DNA from: Flavobacteriaceae bacterium PS02337 | GTDB lineage: Bacteria; Bacteroidota; Bacteroidia; Flavobacteriales; Flavobacteriaceae | Direction of reading: 5' to 3' | Assembly: GCA_029959285.1 (NCBI GenBank) | Contig: JASCOE010000014.1 | Coordinates: forward strand, 61,986 to 125,985 | DNA length: 64,000 nt | Shown here: in pieces, positions 41,496 through 49,944 of the stretch | Position numbering within the stretch: position 1 is the stretch's first letter | Layout: each line of letters opens with the position of its first letter | Notes under the pieces: model-generated | Seen by the model: the letters and a program-made list of their open reading frames with translations, nothing else | Told to the model about the DNA's origin: nothing | The model's database searches: none | Program-made: the position numbers and the translations under genes

Positions 41496-42662
41496 ATGAA
41501 TTATGCAACGCAATATCATATCGGGAACAATCAGCATACCCGAACAGAAACGACAACAGCAGTTACACCGACAGTTGGGCGAGTTCGCAAATTGGCTACA
41601 AAGACCAAAGGACGCAAACCAAGTGCAGAAAGACAAGCAGAAATCCGTACCAATAGCAATGCTACCAATGGTATTCTAAAGTGTACGTTTCTGCCTAAAC
41701 TGAAAACAGCACAATCCGTACAGGCTTGTCAGAAAACGGAGAGGGATTTTTACCAATCCCTTTCCCGACTTGCCAAGCATTACAGCATTGAGCCAATGCA
41801 AACCAAAGATTTTGATTTTCCATACAATATAACATTGTCTATGTGGGATATGGAAACCAAAGTAAAACGCACCAATATCAATTGGGATAATTTCAAATTG
41901 CTACAGGACAGTAAGAAAACCTACTTCACAAGTGAGGAACGATACAATACAGGCACAACCTTGTATTATATTCCTATTGCACCACTGTTTAAAATGCTCA
42001 AAGACCCGAAGCGTAAAAAGACTGCACAGCTTTTAATATCAGTATGCAGTTATCTGTACCATATTGCCGATGTACCGTATTACAGGCAAGAAGACAGCTA
42101 TTTGTATTGGCTATATGAAACGCATAAAGATTGGGTGGAACAGGACGATGAAACGGACGAAACCGAAACGTATAAAAGTGAGTTGAGAAATGCAGAATAT
42201 ATTGGCGACAATATAGAACAGAAGCTATTTAACCGTATCAATTTAAAGGTATTTGAACAGCGTTTGAGCCGATTTAAAAGCCTTGATACATTCGACAGGG
42301 AATGTTGGCAAGTTGCTTGTAATGCCTTTGCCCTTTATACGGAATATCCGAACGCAAATATTTTCCGAAACGCACCAATATCCGAAGAAGACCCTTATAA
42401 TGATGATTGCGAAAACGGAGCAATCGGAATGGAAAAGTACATTTCATTTATTGCAGACACCAAAGGTTGGTTATACGGAAGCCTTTCCGATACCATCAAC
42501 AATGAATTTAGCGAGTACGGAGCAATGGAAGAACTAACCATTTCCAAGCGATTTGACGTAAGTGAAATACCAACAGCCAATCTAGATTTTGAGAACCGCC
42601 TGTTTGCGGTATTGGACGACCTCTGCACGCTATTAGACGACTATAAAACAACAGAAAAATGA
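41496..42662 (+). CDS. PRTRC-cassette protein of unknown function (slot of protein F)
   Basis: 388 residues. The N-terminal about 45 residues are Thr/Lys-rich and probably disordered (TKTKGRKPSAERQAEIRT). The rest is mixed alpha/beta with a Tyr-rich middle (LLISVCSYLYHIADVPYYRQ) and an acidic DDETDETETY linker. It lies 18 bp after protein C and overlaps protein B by 4 bp (ATGA), so it is part of the cassette. The position corresponds to PRTRC protein F of proteobacterial clusters, but I cannot confirm homology by eye. Confidence 0.7.
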   Translation: MNYATQYHIGNNQHTRTETTTAVTPTVGRVRKLATKTKGRKPSAERQAEIRTNSNATNGILKCTFLPKLKTAQSVQACQKTERDFYQSLSRLAKHYSIEPMQTKDFDFPYNITLSMWDMETKVKRTNINWDNFKLLQDSKKTYFTSEERYNTGTTLYYIPIAPLFKMLKDPKRKKTAQLLISVCSYLYHIADVPYYRQEDSYLYWLYETHKDWVEQDDETDETETYKSELRNAEYIGDNIEQKLFNRINLKVFEQRLSRFKSLDTFDRECWQVACNAFALYTEYPNANIFRNAPISEEDPYNDDCENGAIGMEKYISFIADTKGWLYGSLSDTINNEFSEYGAMEELTISKRFDVSEIPTANLDFENRLFAVLDDLCTLLDDYKTTEK

Positions 42663-43378
42663 ACAACGTAAACGACATAACCAACGATTTTGGCACATTG
42701 TACCATCCAAAATCCGCTTTGGTTTTCTATGAAAAAAAAGGAACTGAAACTGATATGTACGTGGAGCATTTCGATATGGATAGCAACGGAACGCCTATCA
42801 ATGCCCATCCATTGACAGTAAAAGAAGCCAATGTATTGGCAAAGGCGTTAAAGACTGATGAAGAAAAGAGCAGAGCATTTTTAAAACCAAAGGGAATTTT
42901 GCCGACCAATATTCTGCATATCAACCCGAGCGAAAAAGGTACGGTGCTATGGTACACTAAAGCACAGCAAAGACAGATGTATTTTGTGGACAGTTTAAAT
43001 ATTTCCAATGGCAAGGCACAAGTACCGCCAATGCTTTGGTTTGCCAATAAAAATAGCCTTTCAGTGTTTGCTTTGGCAAACGACAGAAGACCCACCGAGA
43101 AAACACCTTTGCATTATGCACCTTTTTTCAATATCTACGAAAAGGGCAATGTATGTATGGGTACTGTGAGTATTGATATTAAAAATTCGGCTTCGGTTGA
43201 GGAATTTATACAGGCGTGGGAACATTATTTTTTCAATTCCTATTTCAGCCATTCATTATGCGAAAACTTGACAAAAACAAACATTGTAAACCTTTGGAAA
43301 GACCTTATCAGCACAGATAAACCCTTTCCGAAAGAAGTTTTAAAAAAGAATAATAAAACCCTTAAAAATCTATTGTGA
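42659..43378 (+). CDS. PRTRC system protein B
   Basis: 239 residues fitting PRTRC protein B: KSALVFYEKKGTETDMYVEH, ILHINPSEKGTVLWYTKAQQ, PMLWFANKNSLSVFAL, PLHYAPFFNIYEKGNVCMG. Overlaps both neighbours by 4 bp (ATGA), so it is translationally coupled to the 388-residue protein and the ThiF gene. Biochemical role unknown. Confidence 0.82.
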   Translation: MNNVNDITNDFGTLYHPKSALVFYEKKGTETDMYVEHFDMDSNGTPINAHPLTVKEANVLAKALKTDEEKSRAFLKPKGILPTNILHINPSEKGTVLWYTKAQQRQMYFVDSLNISNGKAQVPPMLWFANKNSLSVFALANDRRPTEKTPLHYAPFFNIYEKGNVCMGTVSIDIKNSASVEEFIQAWEHYFFNSYFSHSLCENLTKTNIVNLWKDLISTDKPFPKEVLKKNNKTLKNLL

Positions 43379-44184
43379 TGAACACAGCAAAAACAGCAAT
43401 CCATTTTACGGATAATTATCTGCTCAATCCGACAAATCCGATTTCGGTAAACCTTATCGGAGCAGGTGGCACAGGCTCTAAGGTGCTGACCGCTTTAATG
43501 GAAATTAACGAGAGCTTGATAGCATTAGGACACGCAGGGTTGCAAGTCCGCCTTTGGGATGATGATGTTATCACCAGTGCTAATTTAGGCAGACAGCGAT
43601 TTTTTGAATGTGAAACAGGATTATACAAATCCGTTGCTTTAATCAATCGTTGCAACCGTTGGGCAGGTACAAATTGGAAAGCTAAAACAGTAAAATTTGA
43701 AAAGGATAAGTTCGGCAGATTGCCCGAAGACGCAAGGGCAATCATTACTATTACGTGCGTGGATAATGTACAGGCGAGGTTTGGCGTTGCTGAAATTCTG
43801 AAAGAACTAAGTTACCGCAGACACTATCAAGATGAGCCGAAATATTGGTTGGATTTTGGCAACAGCCAAGATACAGGACAAGTGCTACTATCTACTATCG
43901 GAGAGATAAAGCAACCCAATTCAGAGAAATACCAAACGGTGGCAAGCCTGCCATTTGTTACCGATGAATTTGGCGAATTGCTGAAGCAATCCGAACAAGA
44001 GGATAACACGCCAAGTTGCTCCCTTGCCGAAGCATTGGAACACCAAGATTTGTTTATCAATTCCTCATTGACCCAAATGGGTTGTTCTTTGCTATGGAAC
44101 TTGTTTCGCAGGGGAATGACCGAATACAAAGGATTTTTTCACAATCTGAAAGATTTCCGCACCCACCCGATAAAAGTTGCCTAA
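43375..44184 (+). CDS. PRTRC system ThiF-family (E1-like) protein
   Basis: 269 residues with the E1/ThiF/MoeB Rossmann fold. ATP-binding loop NLIGAGGTGSKV, the Asp/Arg set LWDDDVITSANLGRQRF, and ITCVDNVQARF. A cysteine in TPSCSLAEALEHQD is a candidate for the thioester position. E1-like enzymes adenylate the C-terminus of ubiquitin-like proteins; PRTRC C is the natural partner. The cassette here lacks the JAB-type PRTRC A and the ParB-like protein in this window. Confidence 0.85.
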   Translation: MMNTAKTAIHFTDNYLLNPTNPISVNLIGAGGTGSKVLTALMEINESLIALGHAGLQVRLWDDDVITSANLGRQRFFECETGLYKSVALINRCNRWAGTNWKAKTVKFEKDKFGRLPEDARAIITITCVDNVQARFGVAEILKELSYRRHYQDEPKYWLDFGNSQDTGQVLLSTIGEIKQPNSEKYQTVASLPFVTDEFGELLKQSEQEDNTPSCSLAEALEHQDLFINSSLTQMGCSLLWNLFRRGMTEYKGFFHNLKDFRTHPIKVA

Positions 44185-44654
44185 AAGCCGAAATCGGCGG
44201 GCAAAAATGCAATTCCTCACTTCGGTCGGAAACGCATTTTTGCGGTTTAAAGCGGATGCAACCCCTTTGTTAAAATGTACCATTTCACAATTACCTTTCC
44301 TTACATTTTACCAAACAGGTTGCGAGTTTTTGCGTGGGATATTCATTATCCCATTTGTTGTATTTAGTAACGATTTCTTTTCACATAGCCATCAAAGAAA
44401 AGATTCTGTGTTGTAAAACAATTTTTTTTAGTTTTTTTGGTGTTAAATTGTGTACAATAACTATAAATTGTACTTTTGCACCACTCAATGAAAAGAACAG
44501 TACAAATATCATCCCAAGTTACTCCGCCTTGATCTTAGGCTAACTGTTATATTTCCCAATTTTAATTTATTGGCTTCTCTGTCGTACCCGAAGGTTTTGC
44601 TTTCGTGTACAAACTTTTCTATTTACATTTTTACCACTTTAAACATAAATTTTT
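44185..44654 (+). other. junction region between PRTRC cassette and metal cargo
   Basis: 470 bp with no gene. It holds a hairpin TGGGATA-ttca-TATCCCA-type structure (about 44335-44352) and a good promoter: TTG (44448-44450), 20 bp, TACTTTTG (44471-44478). The transcript would run into a 14-codon frame at 44488 that stops at 44530. This looks like the beheaded start of a gene, and the next 120 bp lead to the SulP gene. I suggest a recombination junction here. Confidence 0.4.
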
Positions 44655-46190
44655 ATGCAGAAAATTATCAATTTGTTTGATTTCAAACAGAAAATTAATT
44701 ACAAAAACGAAATTCTTGCGGGTCTTGCGGTGGCTATGACCATGATACCTGAGTCTTTATCCTTTGCTATTCTGGCAGGGCTTTCGCCTTTGACAGGGCT
44801 TTATGCAGCTTTTTTAATGGGTATTGTTACTGCAATTTTGGGAGGCAGACCCGGAATGGTTTCTGGGGGAGCCGGAGCAACGGTAGTAGTACTTATCGCA
44901 TTGGCAGCATCACACGGTGTGGAATATCTATTTGCTGCGGTTATATTAGCAGGTGTACTGCAATTTTCAGTAGGAATTTTTAAACTGGGTAAATTTGTCC
45001 GCCTGATCCCACAACCAGTAATGTATGGTTTTTTAAACGGTCTTGCAGTAATCATTTTCATGGCACAGGTAGCTCAATTTAAAGTTGTAGAAAACGGGAT
45101 AGAAGGTTGGATGCAGGGGCCGGCGCTTTATCTAATGGCTGGACTGACATTACTAACTATAGCCATCGTATTTATATTGCCAAAATTTACAAAGGCAGTT
45201 CCTGCATCTTTAGTAGCAATAATAGTTGTCTTTGGTATTGTATATTTTTTCGGCATCGATACTAAAAAAGTAATTGATATCGCCTCTGTAGGAGGTTCTT
45301 TACCTTCATTTCATATCCCTGCTATTCCTTTTAGTCTGGAAACATTGGAAATTATTTTCCCTTATGCCTTGGTAATGGCAGGGGTTGGATTGATTGAAAG
45401 TCTGTTAACGCTTAATATGGTTGATGAAATAACCAGCACAAAAGGACAATCTAACCGTGAGACTGCGGCGCAAGGTATAGCCAATATCACCAACGGTTTC
45501 TTCGGCGGAATGGGTGGATGTGCAATGGTTGCCCAAACTTTAGTGAATATCGGAGCTGGAGGAAGAGCCAGACTTTCTGCAATAGTTGCAGCTATAGCAA
45601 TTTTATTAATCATTCTGGTTGCAGGTCCTGTAATCGAGCAAATTCCAATGGCGGCATTAGTCGGGGTGATGATGATGGTAGCTATAGGCACATTTGAGTG
45701 GGTCAGCTTTCGAATTATTAATAAAATGCCTCGTCACGATATTTTTATTGGTATGTTGGTAGCAGTTATAACCATAGTATTGCACAACTTAGCTTTAGCG
45801 GTTTTGATTGGTGTAGTCATTTCGGCTCTAGTATTTGCCTGGGAGAGTGCTAAAAGAATACGTGCAAGAAAATATGTAGATGAAGATGGTGTAAAGCATT
45901 ACGAAATTTTTGGGCCGCTCTTCTTTGGTTCTACTGCCGCATTTATTGAAAAATTTGACTTACTAAATGACCCGAATGAAGTTGTAATTGATTTTAAGGA
46001 AAGTAAAGTAGTTGATATGTCTGCTATTGAAGCTTTAAATAAAATTACGGAGAAGTATCACAAGGAAGGTAAAAAACTACATTTACGTCATTTAAGCCAA
46101 GATTGCAGGCAATTACTTAAAAATGCAGAAACAGTTATTGATGTGAATATTATTGAAGATCCTACCTACAAAGTAATGACTAATAAATAG
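44655..46190 (+). CDS. SulP/SLC26-family anion transporter with STAS domain
   Basis: 511 residues, about 10-14 transmembrane segments followed by a cytoplasmic STAS domain (about 425-505; VVIDFKESKVVDMSAIEAL). The SulP signature is visible in AMTMIPESLSFAILAGLSPLTGLYAAF. Family members carry sulfate, bicarbonate or related anions. In front of an arsenic/chromate block it might handle an oxyanion. It ends with its own terminator, so it is not part of the ars operon. Confidence 0.9.
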   Translation: MQKIINLFDFKQKINYKNEILAGLAVAMTMIPESLSFAILAGLSPLTGLYAAFLMGIVTAILGGRPGMVSGGAGATVVVLIALAASHGVEYLFAAVILAGVLQFSVGIFKLGKFVRLIPQPVMYGFLNGLAVIIFMAQVAQFKVVENGIEGWMQGPALYLMAGLTLLTIAIVFILPKFTKAVPASLVAIIVVFGIVYFFGIDTKKVIDIASVGGSLPSFHIPAIPFSLETLEIIFPYALVMAGVGLIESLLTLNMVDEITSTKGQSNRETAAQGIANITNGFFGGMGGCAMVAQTLVNIGAGGRARLSAIVAAIAILLIILVAGPVIEQIPMAALVGVMMMVAIGTFEWVSFRIINKMPRHDIFIGMLVAVITIVLHNLALAVLIGVVISALVFAWESAKRIRARKYVDEDGVKHYEIFGPLFFGSTAAFIEKFDLLNDPNEVVIDFKESKVVDMSAIEALNKITEKYHKEGKKLHLRHLSQDCRQLLKNAETVIDVNIIEDPTYKVMTNK

Positions 46191-46221
46191 CATCGGAATA
46201 CCCAAGTTTAATATTACAACT

Positions 46222-46253
46222 ACAGCAATAATTTTTTTTAAAATTATTGCTGT
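46222..46253 (+). terminator. terminator after the SulP gene
   Basis: ACAGCAATAATTTT and AAAATTATTGCTGT form a perfect 14-bp stem with a T loop, followed by TTAAATTT. Confidence 0.75.
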
Positions 46254-46264
46254 TTAAATTTATT

Positions 46265-46280
46265 ATCGTAATATTGCGAT
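46265..46280 (+). promoter_or_regulatory. ArsR-type operator 1
   Basis: ATCGTAATATTGCGAT, an inverted repeat of the ATCG...CGAT type bound by ArsR/SmtB proteins, 22 bp before the arsR start. Autorepression relieved by arsenite is the expected mode. Confidence 0.7.
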
Positions 46281-46301
46281 ATATTTATTTTTATAAAACT
46301 G

Positions 46302-46631
46302 ATGGGTGTCACAAAAACCGAAATTTTTACAGAACAGCAGAACCATTTAGCTAGTATTTTAAAGGCACTGGCTCATCCTGCCCGTATAGCTATACTGCAA
46401 CATATCATTAAACAAAATGCCTGCATCTGTAATGATCTTGTAGAAGAATTGGGATTGGCACAAGCGACAATTTCACAACACTTGAAAGAGCTGAAAAATA
46501 TTGGTATCATTAAAGGAAATATAGAAGGAACTAGTGTATGTTACTGTATTAATGAAACAGTCTGGAATGAGATTAAGAAGGAACTCAATAGCTTTTTTGT
46601 CGAGAATGTAAATAGTAAAGAATGCTGTTAA
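46302..46631 (+). CDS. arsR: ArsR-family metalloregulator
   Basis: 109 residues, winged helix (LKALAHPARIAILQHI, LAQATISQHLKELKNIGII). CICNDLVEELG in the second helix supplies a Cys-x-Cys at the alpha3 site used for As(III) by classical ArsR, and CC lies at the C-terminus (NSKECC). It should repress this gene and the downstream resistance genes until metal binds. Confidence 0.9.
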   Translation: MGVTKTEIFTEQQNHLASILKALAHPARIAILQHIIKQNACICNDLVEELGLAQATISQHLKELKNIGIIKGNIEGTSVCYCINETVWNEIKKELNSFFVENVNSKECC

Positions 46632-46651
46632 GCTTTTTTTAACACCAAATC

Positions 46652-46667
46652 ATCGTAACATTGCAAT
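46652..46667 (+). promoter_or_regulatory. ArsR-type operator 2
   Basis: ATCGTAACATTGCAAT matches operator 1 at 14 of 16 positions, and ATAT(A) follows both. Its place between arsR and the DUF6428 gene suggests a second, ArsR-controlled promoter for the resistance genes proper. Confidence 0.62.
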
Positions 46668-46696
46668 ATAACATTTATTGAGTTAATATCAGAAAT

Positions 46697-47170
46697 ATGA
46701 AGCTATCAAAAATTAAAGAAATCCTGCCAACATTAGTAAATGTTGGATTTCAATTAGAAAACGGAACCTTAGTTCCAGAACATTTCCACGTTACCGAAGT
46801 GGGACAAATTACTAAAAACTTTATAGACTGTGGTGGCGTAATCCGTTCGGAAAAAGTTGTAAACTTCCAATTATGGAATGCAGACGATTTCGAGCACAAA
46901 TTAAAGCCAGCTAAGCTATTAAACATCATCAAGCTATCCGAAGAAAAATTGGGCATAGAAGATGCGGAAATTGAAGTGGAATACCAAAGCGAAACGATTG
47001 GTAAGTATGATTTGGATTTCAACGGAGAGACATTTGTACTGAAAAATAAAACAACAGCTTGTTTGGCTCAAGATGCCTGCGGTATTCCTTCCGAAAAAGT
47101 AAAGAAAAATTTGGCAGAACTGCCTGTAAATAATGCTAATGCTTGTACTCCAGGTGGCGGATGTTGTTAA
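46697..47170 (+). CDS. DUF6428-family protein of arsenic operons
   Basis: 157 residues, a family commonly found next to arsR in Bacteroidota. The body is hydrophilic (VPEHFHVTEVGQITKNFIDCGG). Cysteines cluster at the end (TTACLAQDACGIP, and NACTPGGGCC at the terminus), a possible thiolate arsenite-binding site. Function unproven: a metallochaperone or arsenite buffer is plausible. Follows operator 2 by 30 bp. Confidence 0.75.
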   Translation: MKLSKIKEILPTLVNVGFQLENGTLVPEHFHVTEVGQITKNFIDCGGVIRSEKVVNFQLWNADDFEHKLKPAKLLNIIKLSEEKLGIEDAEIEVEYQSETIGKYDLDFNGETFVLKNKTTACLAQDACGIPSEKVKKNLAELPVNNANACTPGGGCC

Positions 47171-47182
47171 AATTGAATTTTT

Positions 47183-47614
47183 ATGTTTTCAAAAATCATT
47201 CATACAGATAATTCAAAGACAACAATCATAATCCGACTGATTGTTGGAGGTGTTTTTTTATCGGAGGGCATTCAAAAATTGCTGTTTCCTGCCATTCGTG
47301 GAGCGGGACGGTTTGAAAAAATTGGCTTGCCATCGCCTGAATTTTTTGGAAGTTTTGTAGGCATATTTGAAATCCTTTGCGGAGCGTTTATTTTGCTGGG
47401 GTTGCTTACAAGGTTAGCAAGTATTCCGCTCATCATCATTATGCTGGTTGCCATTGCCACGACCAAAACATCTATTTTGGCTAGCGAGGGTATTTGGGAA
47501 TTGCTGCACGGCAGCCGTACGGATTGGGCGATGCTTTTGGGAAGTATGTTTTTGTTAATCAAAGGCGGAGGTAATTGGTCTATTGATAAAATCGTAATGA
47601 GAAATGGAGCGTGA
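47183..47614 (+). CDS. DoxX-family membrane protein
   Basis: 143 residues, four transmembrane segments, DoxX fold (IIRLIVGGVFLSEGIQKLLFP, RFEKIGLPSPEFFGSFVGIFEI). Relatives are quinone-linked membrane subunits or unknown. Overlaps chrA by 11 bp, so it is co-translated with it in the metal-resistance operon; it may support the redox side of metal detoxification. Confidence 0.82.
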   Translation: MFSKIIHTDNSKTTIIIRLIVGGVFLSEGIQKLLFPAIRGAGRFEKIGLPSPEFFGSFVGIFEILCGAFILLGLLTRLASIPLIIIMLVAIATTKTSILASEGIWELLHGSRTDWAMLLGSMFLLIKGGGNWSIDKIVMRNGA

Positions 47615-48731
47615 TATTCAAATAAAGGAAATTGCCAAACTCTTTCTAAAGCTCGGTTTTATTGGTTTTGGAGGTCCCGCGGCTCATATTGCTATGATGC
47701 AGCAGGAGGTAGTAGTGAAAAGAAAATGGATGAGCGAACAGCATTTTTTGGATTTGTTGGGAGCTACTAATCTCATTCCTGGCCCCAACAGTACAGAAAT
47801 GGCGATACACATCGGCTATGACAAAGGCGGTTGGAAAGGATTAATCTTTGCAGGGTTATGTTTTATTTTACCTGCGGTTTTCATTACCGGGATATTTGCA
47901 TGGTTGTATCAGCAATACGGACAATTGCCCGAAGTACAGCCCTTTATTTACGGTATCAAACCTGCAATCATCGCTATTATCATAGGAGCTGTTTTTCCAT
48001 TAGCAAAGAAATCAGTAAAGTCCACATTCTTGGCGGTTGTAGGTATTCTTGTTTTGGTACTGTCATTATTCGGCATTAGTGAAATCTATTTGATGTTTGG
48101 AGCGGGATTGCTGGCAATGGCCTTGTATTACCTTCAGGATACAAAAAATACGCTCCAAAGTTTTATCCCGCTCGCATTCTTACAAATCGCACAAAGCCCC
48201 TTACTGTCTGAAACAAATACCAAATTATTTTGGATATTCCTGAAAATTGGTGCTATCCTCTACGGAAGCGGTTATGTTCTTTTCGCCTTTTTAGATACGG
48301 AATTAGTTGCAACGGGCTTACTCACCCGGCAGCAATTAATGGATGCTATTGCTGTTGGACAGTTTACCCCAGGTCCTGTTTTTTCTTCAGTTACGTTTAT
48401 TGGCTATCAAATCAACGGACTATCCGGAGCAGTTATTTCTACGATTGCTATTTTTCTGCCGTCGTTTATTTTAGTAGCATTGCTAAATCCCTTGATGAAA
48501 AAAATGCGCCAATCTAAAGGACTGTCCATTTTTCTCGATGCGGTCAATGTGGCATCTGTTGCAATCATAGCCGCTATTTGTCTTACAATGGGCAAAGAAA
48601 CTATTACTGATTGGCGGACGATATTAATTGCAATGATAAGTGCGATCGTAGTTTTCAAATTCAAAAAAATAAATAGTGCCTTTGTGGTTATTGGAGGAGC
48701 ATTATTAGGGTATTTATTTAATCTTATCTAA
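47604..48731 (+). CDS. chrA: chromate transporter ChrA (two CHR domains)
   Basis: 375 residues. The first CHR half has FIGFGGPAAHIAMMQQE and NLIPGPNSTEMAIHIGY, the second half LYGSGYVLFAFLDTELV and AVGQFTPGPVFSSVTFIGY, giving the long-chain (two-domain) form. It exports chromate through the inner membrane. In this operon it extends resistance from arsenite to another oxyanion. Confidence 0.9.
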   Translation: MERDIQIKEIAKLFLKLGFIGFGGPAAHIAMMQQEVVVKRKWMSEQHFLDLLGATNLIPGPNSTEMAIHIGYDKGGWKGLIFAGLCFILPAVFITGIFAWLYQQYGQLPEVQPFIYGIKPAIIAIIIGAVFPLAKKSVKSTFLAVVGILVLVLSLFGISEIYLMFGAGLLAMALYYLQDTKNTLQSFIPLAFLQIAQSPLLSETNTKLFWIFLKIGAILYGSGYVLFAFLDTELVATGLLTRQQLMDAIAVGQFTPGPVFSSVTFIGYQINGLSGAVISTIAIFLPSFILVALLNPLMKKMRQSKGLSIFLDAVNVASVAIIAAICLTMGKETITDWRTILIAMISAIVVFKFKKINSAFVVIGGALLGYLFNLI

Positions 48732-48774
48732 AGTTATCTTAAACAAAATATTTAAACAATAAAAATTAGACAAA

Positions 48775-49548
48775 ATGAAAATAGCATTATTCAGTGATAT
48801 TCACGCCAATTTACCTGCATTAGAAGCATTTTTTGAAGATGTTGAAAAAAGAAAACCAGACAGTATTTATTGTTTGGGCGATTTGGTGGGCTATAATATT
48901 TGGCCAAACGAAGTGGTAAACGAAATCCGTAAAAGGAGAATACCAACCATTGCCGGAAATTACGATTTTGGCATTGGCAGAATGAGCAACGAATGCGGTT
49001 GTGCCTACAAAACAGACAGTGAAAAAGATAACGGAAATATTTCTATTTCATTCACAAATTCTTTGATGAAAGATGAAGAAAGAGCGTATTTGCGTACACT
49101 TCCAGCCCATATCAAAGTAGAATTTCAACTGAATGAAGATAAATTGAATTTGCTTTTGGTACACGGAAGTCCGAGAAAAATAAACGAATATCTTTTTGAA
49201 GACCGTGAGGAAAAAAGTATGCTTCGCATTATGGAGCAAGCCGATGCAGACATTATGTGCTTCGGACACACACACAAACCTTATCACAGAGTTTTAAATT
49301 CGGGTATTGACGGTCAAAATCATTTCAGACACGCCATTAATATCGGTTCGGTTGGTAAACCGAAGGACAGCGATGTAAGAGGCGGTTATGTAATGTTTAC
49401 GATTAATGAAAACAGTTCTGTGTTGGACAAAGATAGTATCAGTGTAGAATTTATACGCTTTGATTATGATATTGAAAGGGCTGCAAAAGCAGTTGAAGAA
49501 AGCATTTTACCAAACGAATACGCAGAAAATTTAAGAAGAGGTTACTAA
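48775..49548 (+). CDS. metallophosphoesterase (YfcE/calcineurin-like)
   Basis: 257 residues with the binuclear metal motifs DIHANL, GDLVGY, GNYD (the usual GNHD has Tyr here), VHGSPR and GHTHKPYH. Members hydrolyse phosphodiesters or phosphomonoesters. NECGCAY adds a Cys pair in an insertion after the GNYD motif. Genes of this family are often seen in arsenic islands; the role is unknown. 43 bp after chrA. Confidence 0.87.
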   Translation: MKIALFSDIHANLPALEAFFEDVEKRKPDSIYCLGDLVGYNIWPNEVVNEIRKRRIPTIAGNYDFGIGRMSNECGCAYKTDSEKDNGNISISFTNSLMKDEERAYLRTLPAHIKVEFQLNEDKLNLLLVHGSPRKINEYLFEDREEKSMLRIMEQADADIMCFGHTHKPYHRVLNSGIDGQNHFRHAINIGSVGKPKDSDVRGGYVMFTINENSSVLDKDSISVEFIRFDYDIERAAKAVEESILPNEYAENLRRGY

Positions 49549-49564
49549 TCTAAAATTTATAAAA

Positions 49565-49942
49565 ATGGAATTTCCAACCGAAAGAAAGTATTCAAAAGAA
49601 CATACCTGGATAAGCATACAGGACAACACAGGTACAATAGGCATTACAGAATTTGCGCAAAGTGAATTGGGTGAAATCGTATATGCGGATTTACCAAACG
49701 TTGGATATAGTTTTCAGCAGGACGAAGTATTCGGCTCTGTTGAAGCAGTTAAAACGGTCAGTGATTTATTTATGCCTGTATCGGGTAAAATCACTGAAAC
49801 GAACGAACTACTTTTGAAAGCACCAACACTCATAAACGACCATCCTTATAAAGACGGTTGGTTGATTAAAATTGAAATAAAAGACATTACAGAATTAGAA
49901 GACTTATTGACATCAAACCAATATAAAGAACTTACAAATTAG
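49565..49942 (+). CDS. GcvH-like lipoyl carrier protein in an arsenic operon
   Basis: 125 residues, the usual GcvH length. The lipoyl-lysine motif [20 protein letters not shown] is intact, so it can probably be lipoylated. The start [17 protein letters not shown] also fits the family. No gcvT or gcvP lies nearby. It sits 16 bp after the phosphoesterase and 2 bp before acr3, so it is expressed with arsenic genes. A lipoyl dithiol binds As(III) tightly, so an arsenite-buffering or thiol-reductant role is conceivable, though not shown. Confidence 0.85.
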   Translation: MEFPTERKYSKEHTWISIQDNTGTIGITEFAQSELGEIVYADLPNVGYSFQQDEVFGSVEAVKTVSDLFMPVSGKITETNELLLKAPTLINDHPYKDGWLIKIEIKDITELEDLLTSNQYKELTN

Positions 49943-49944
49943 CA

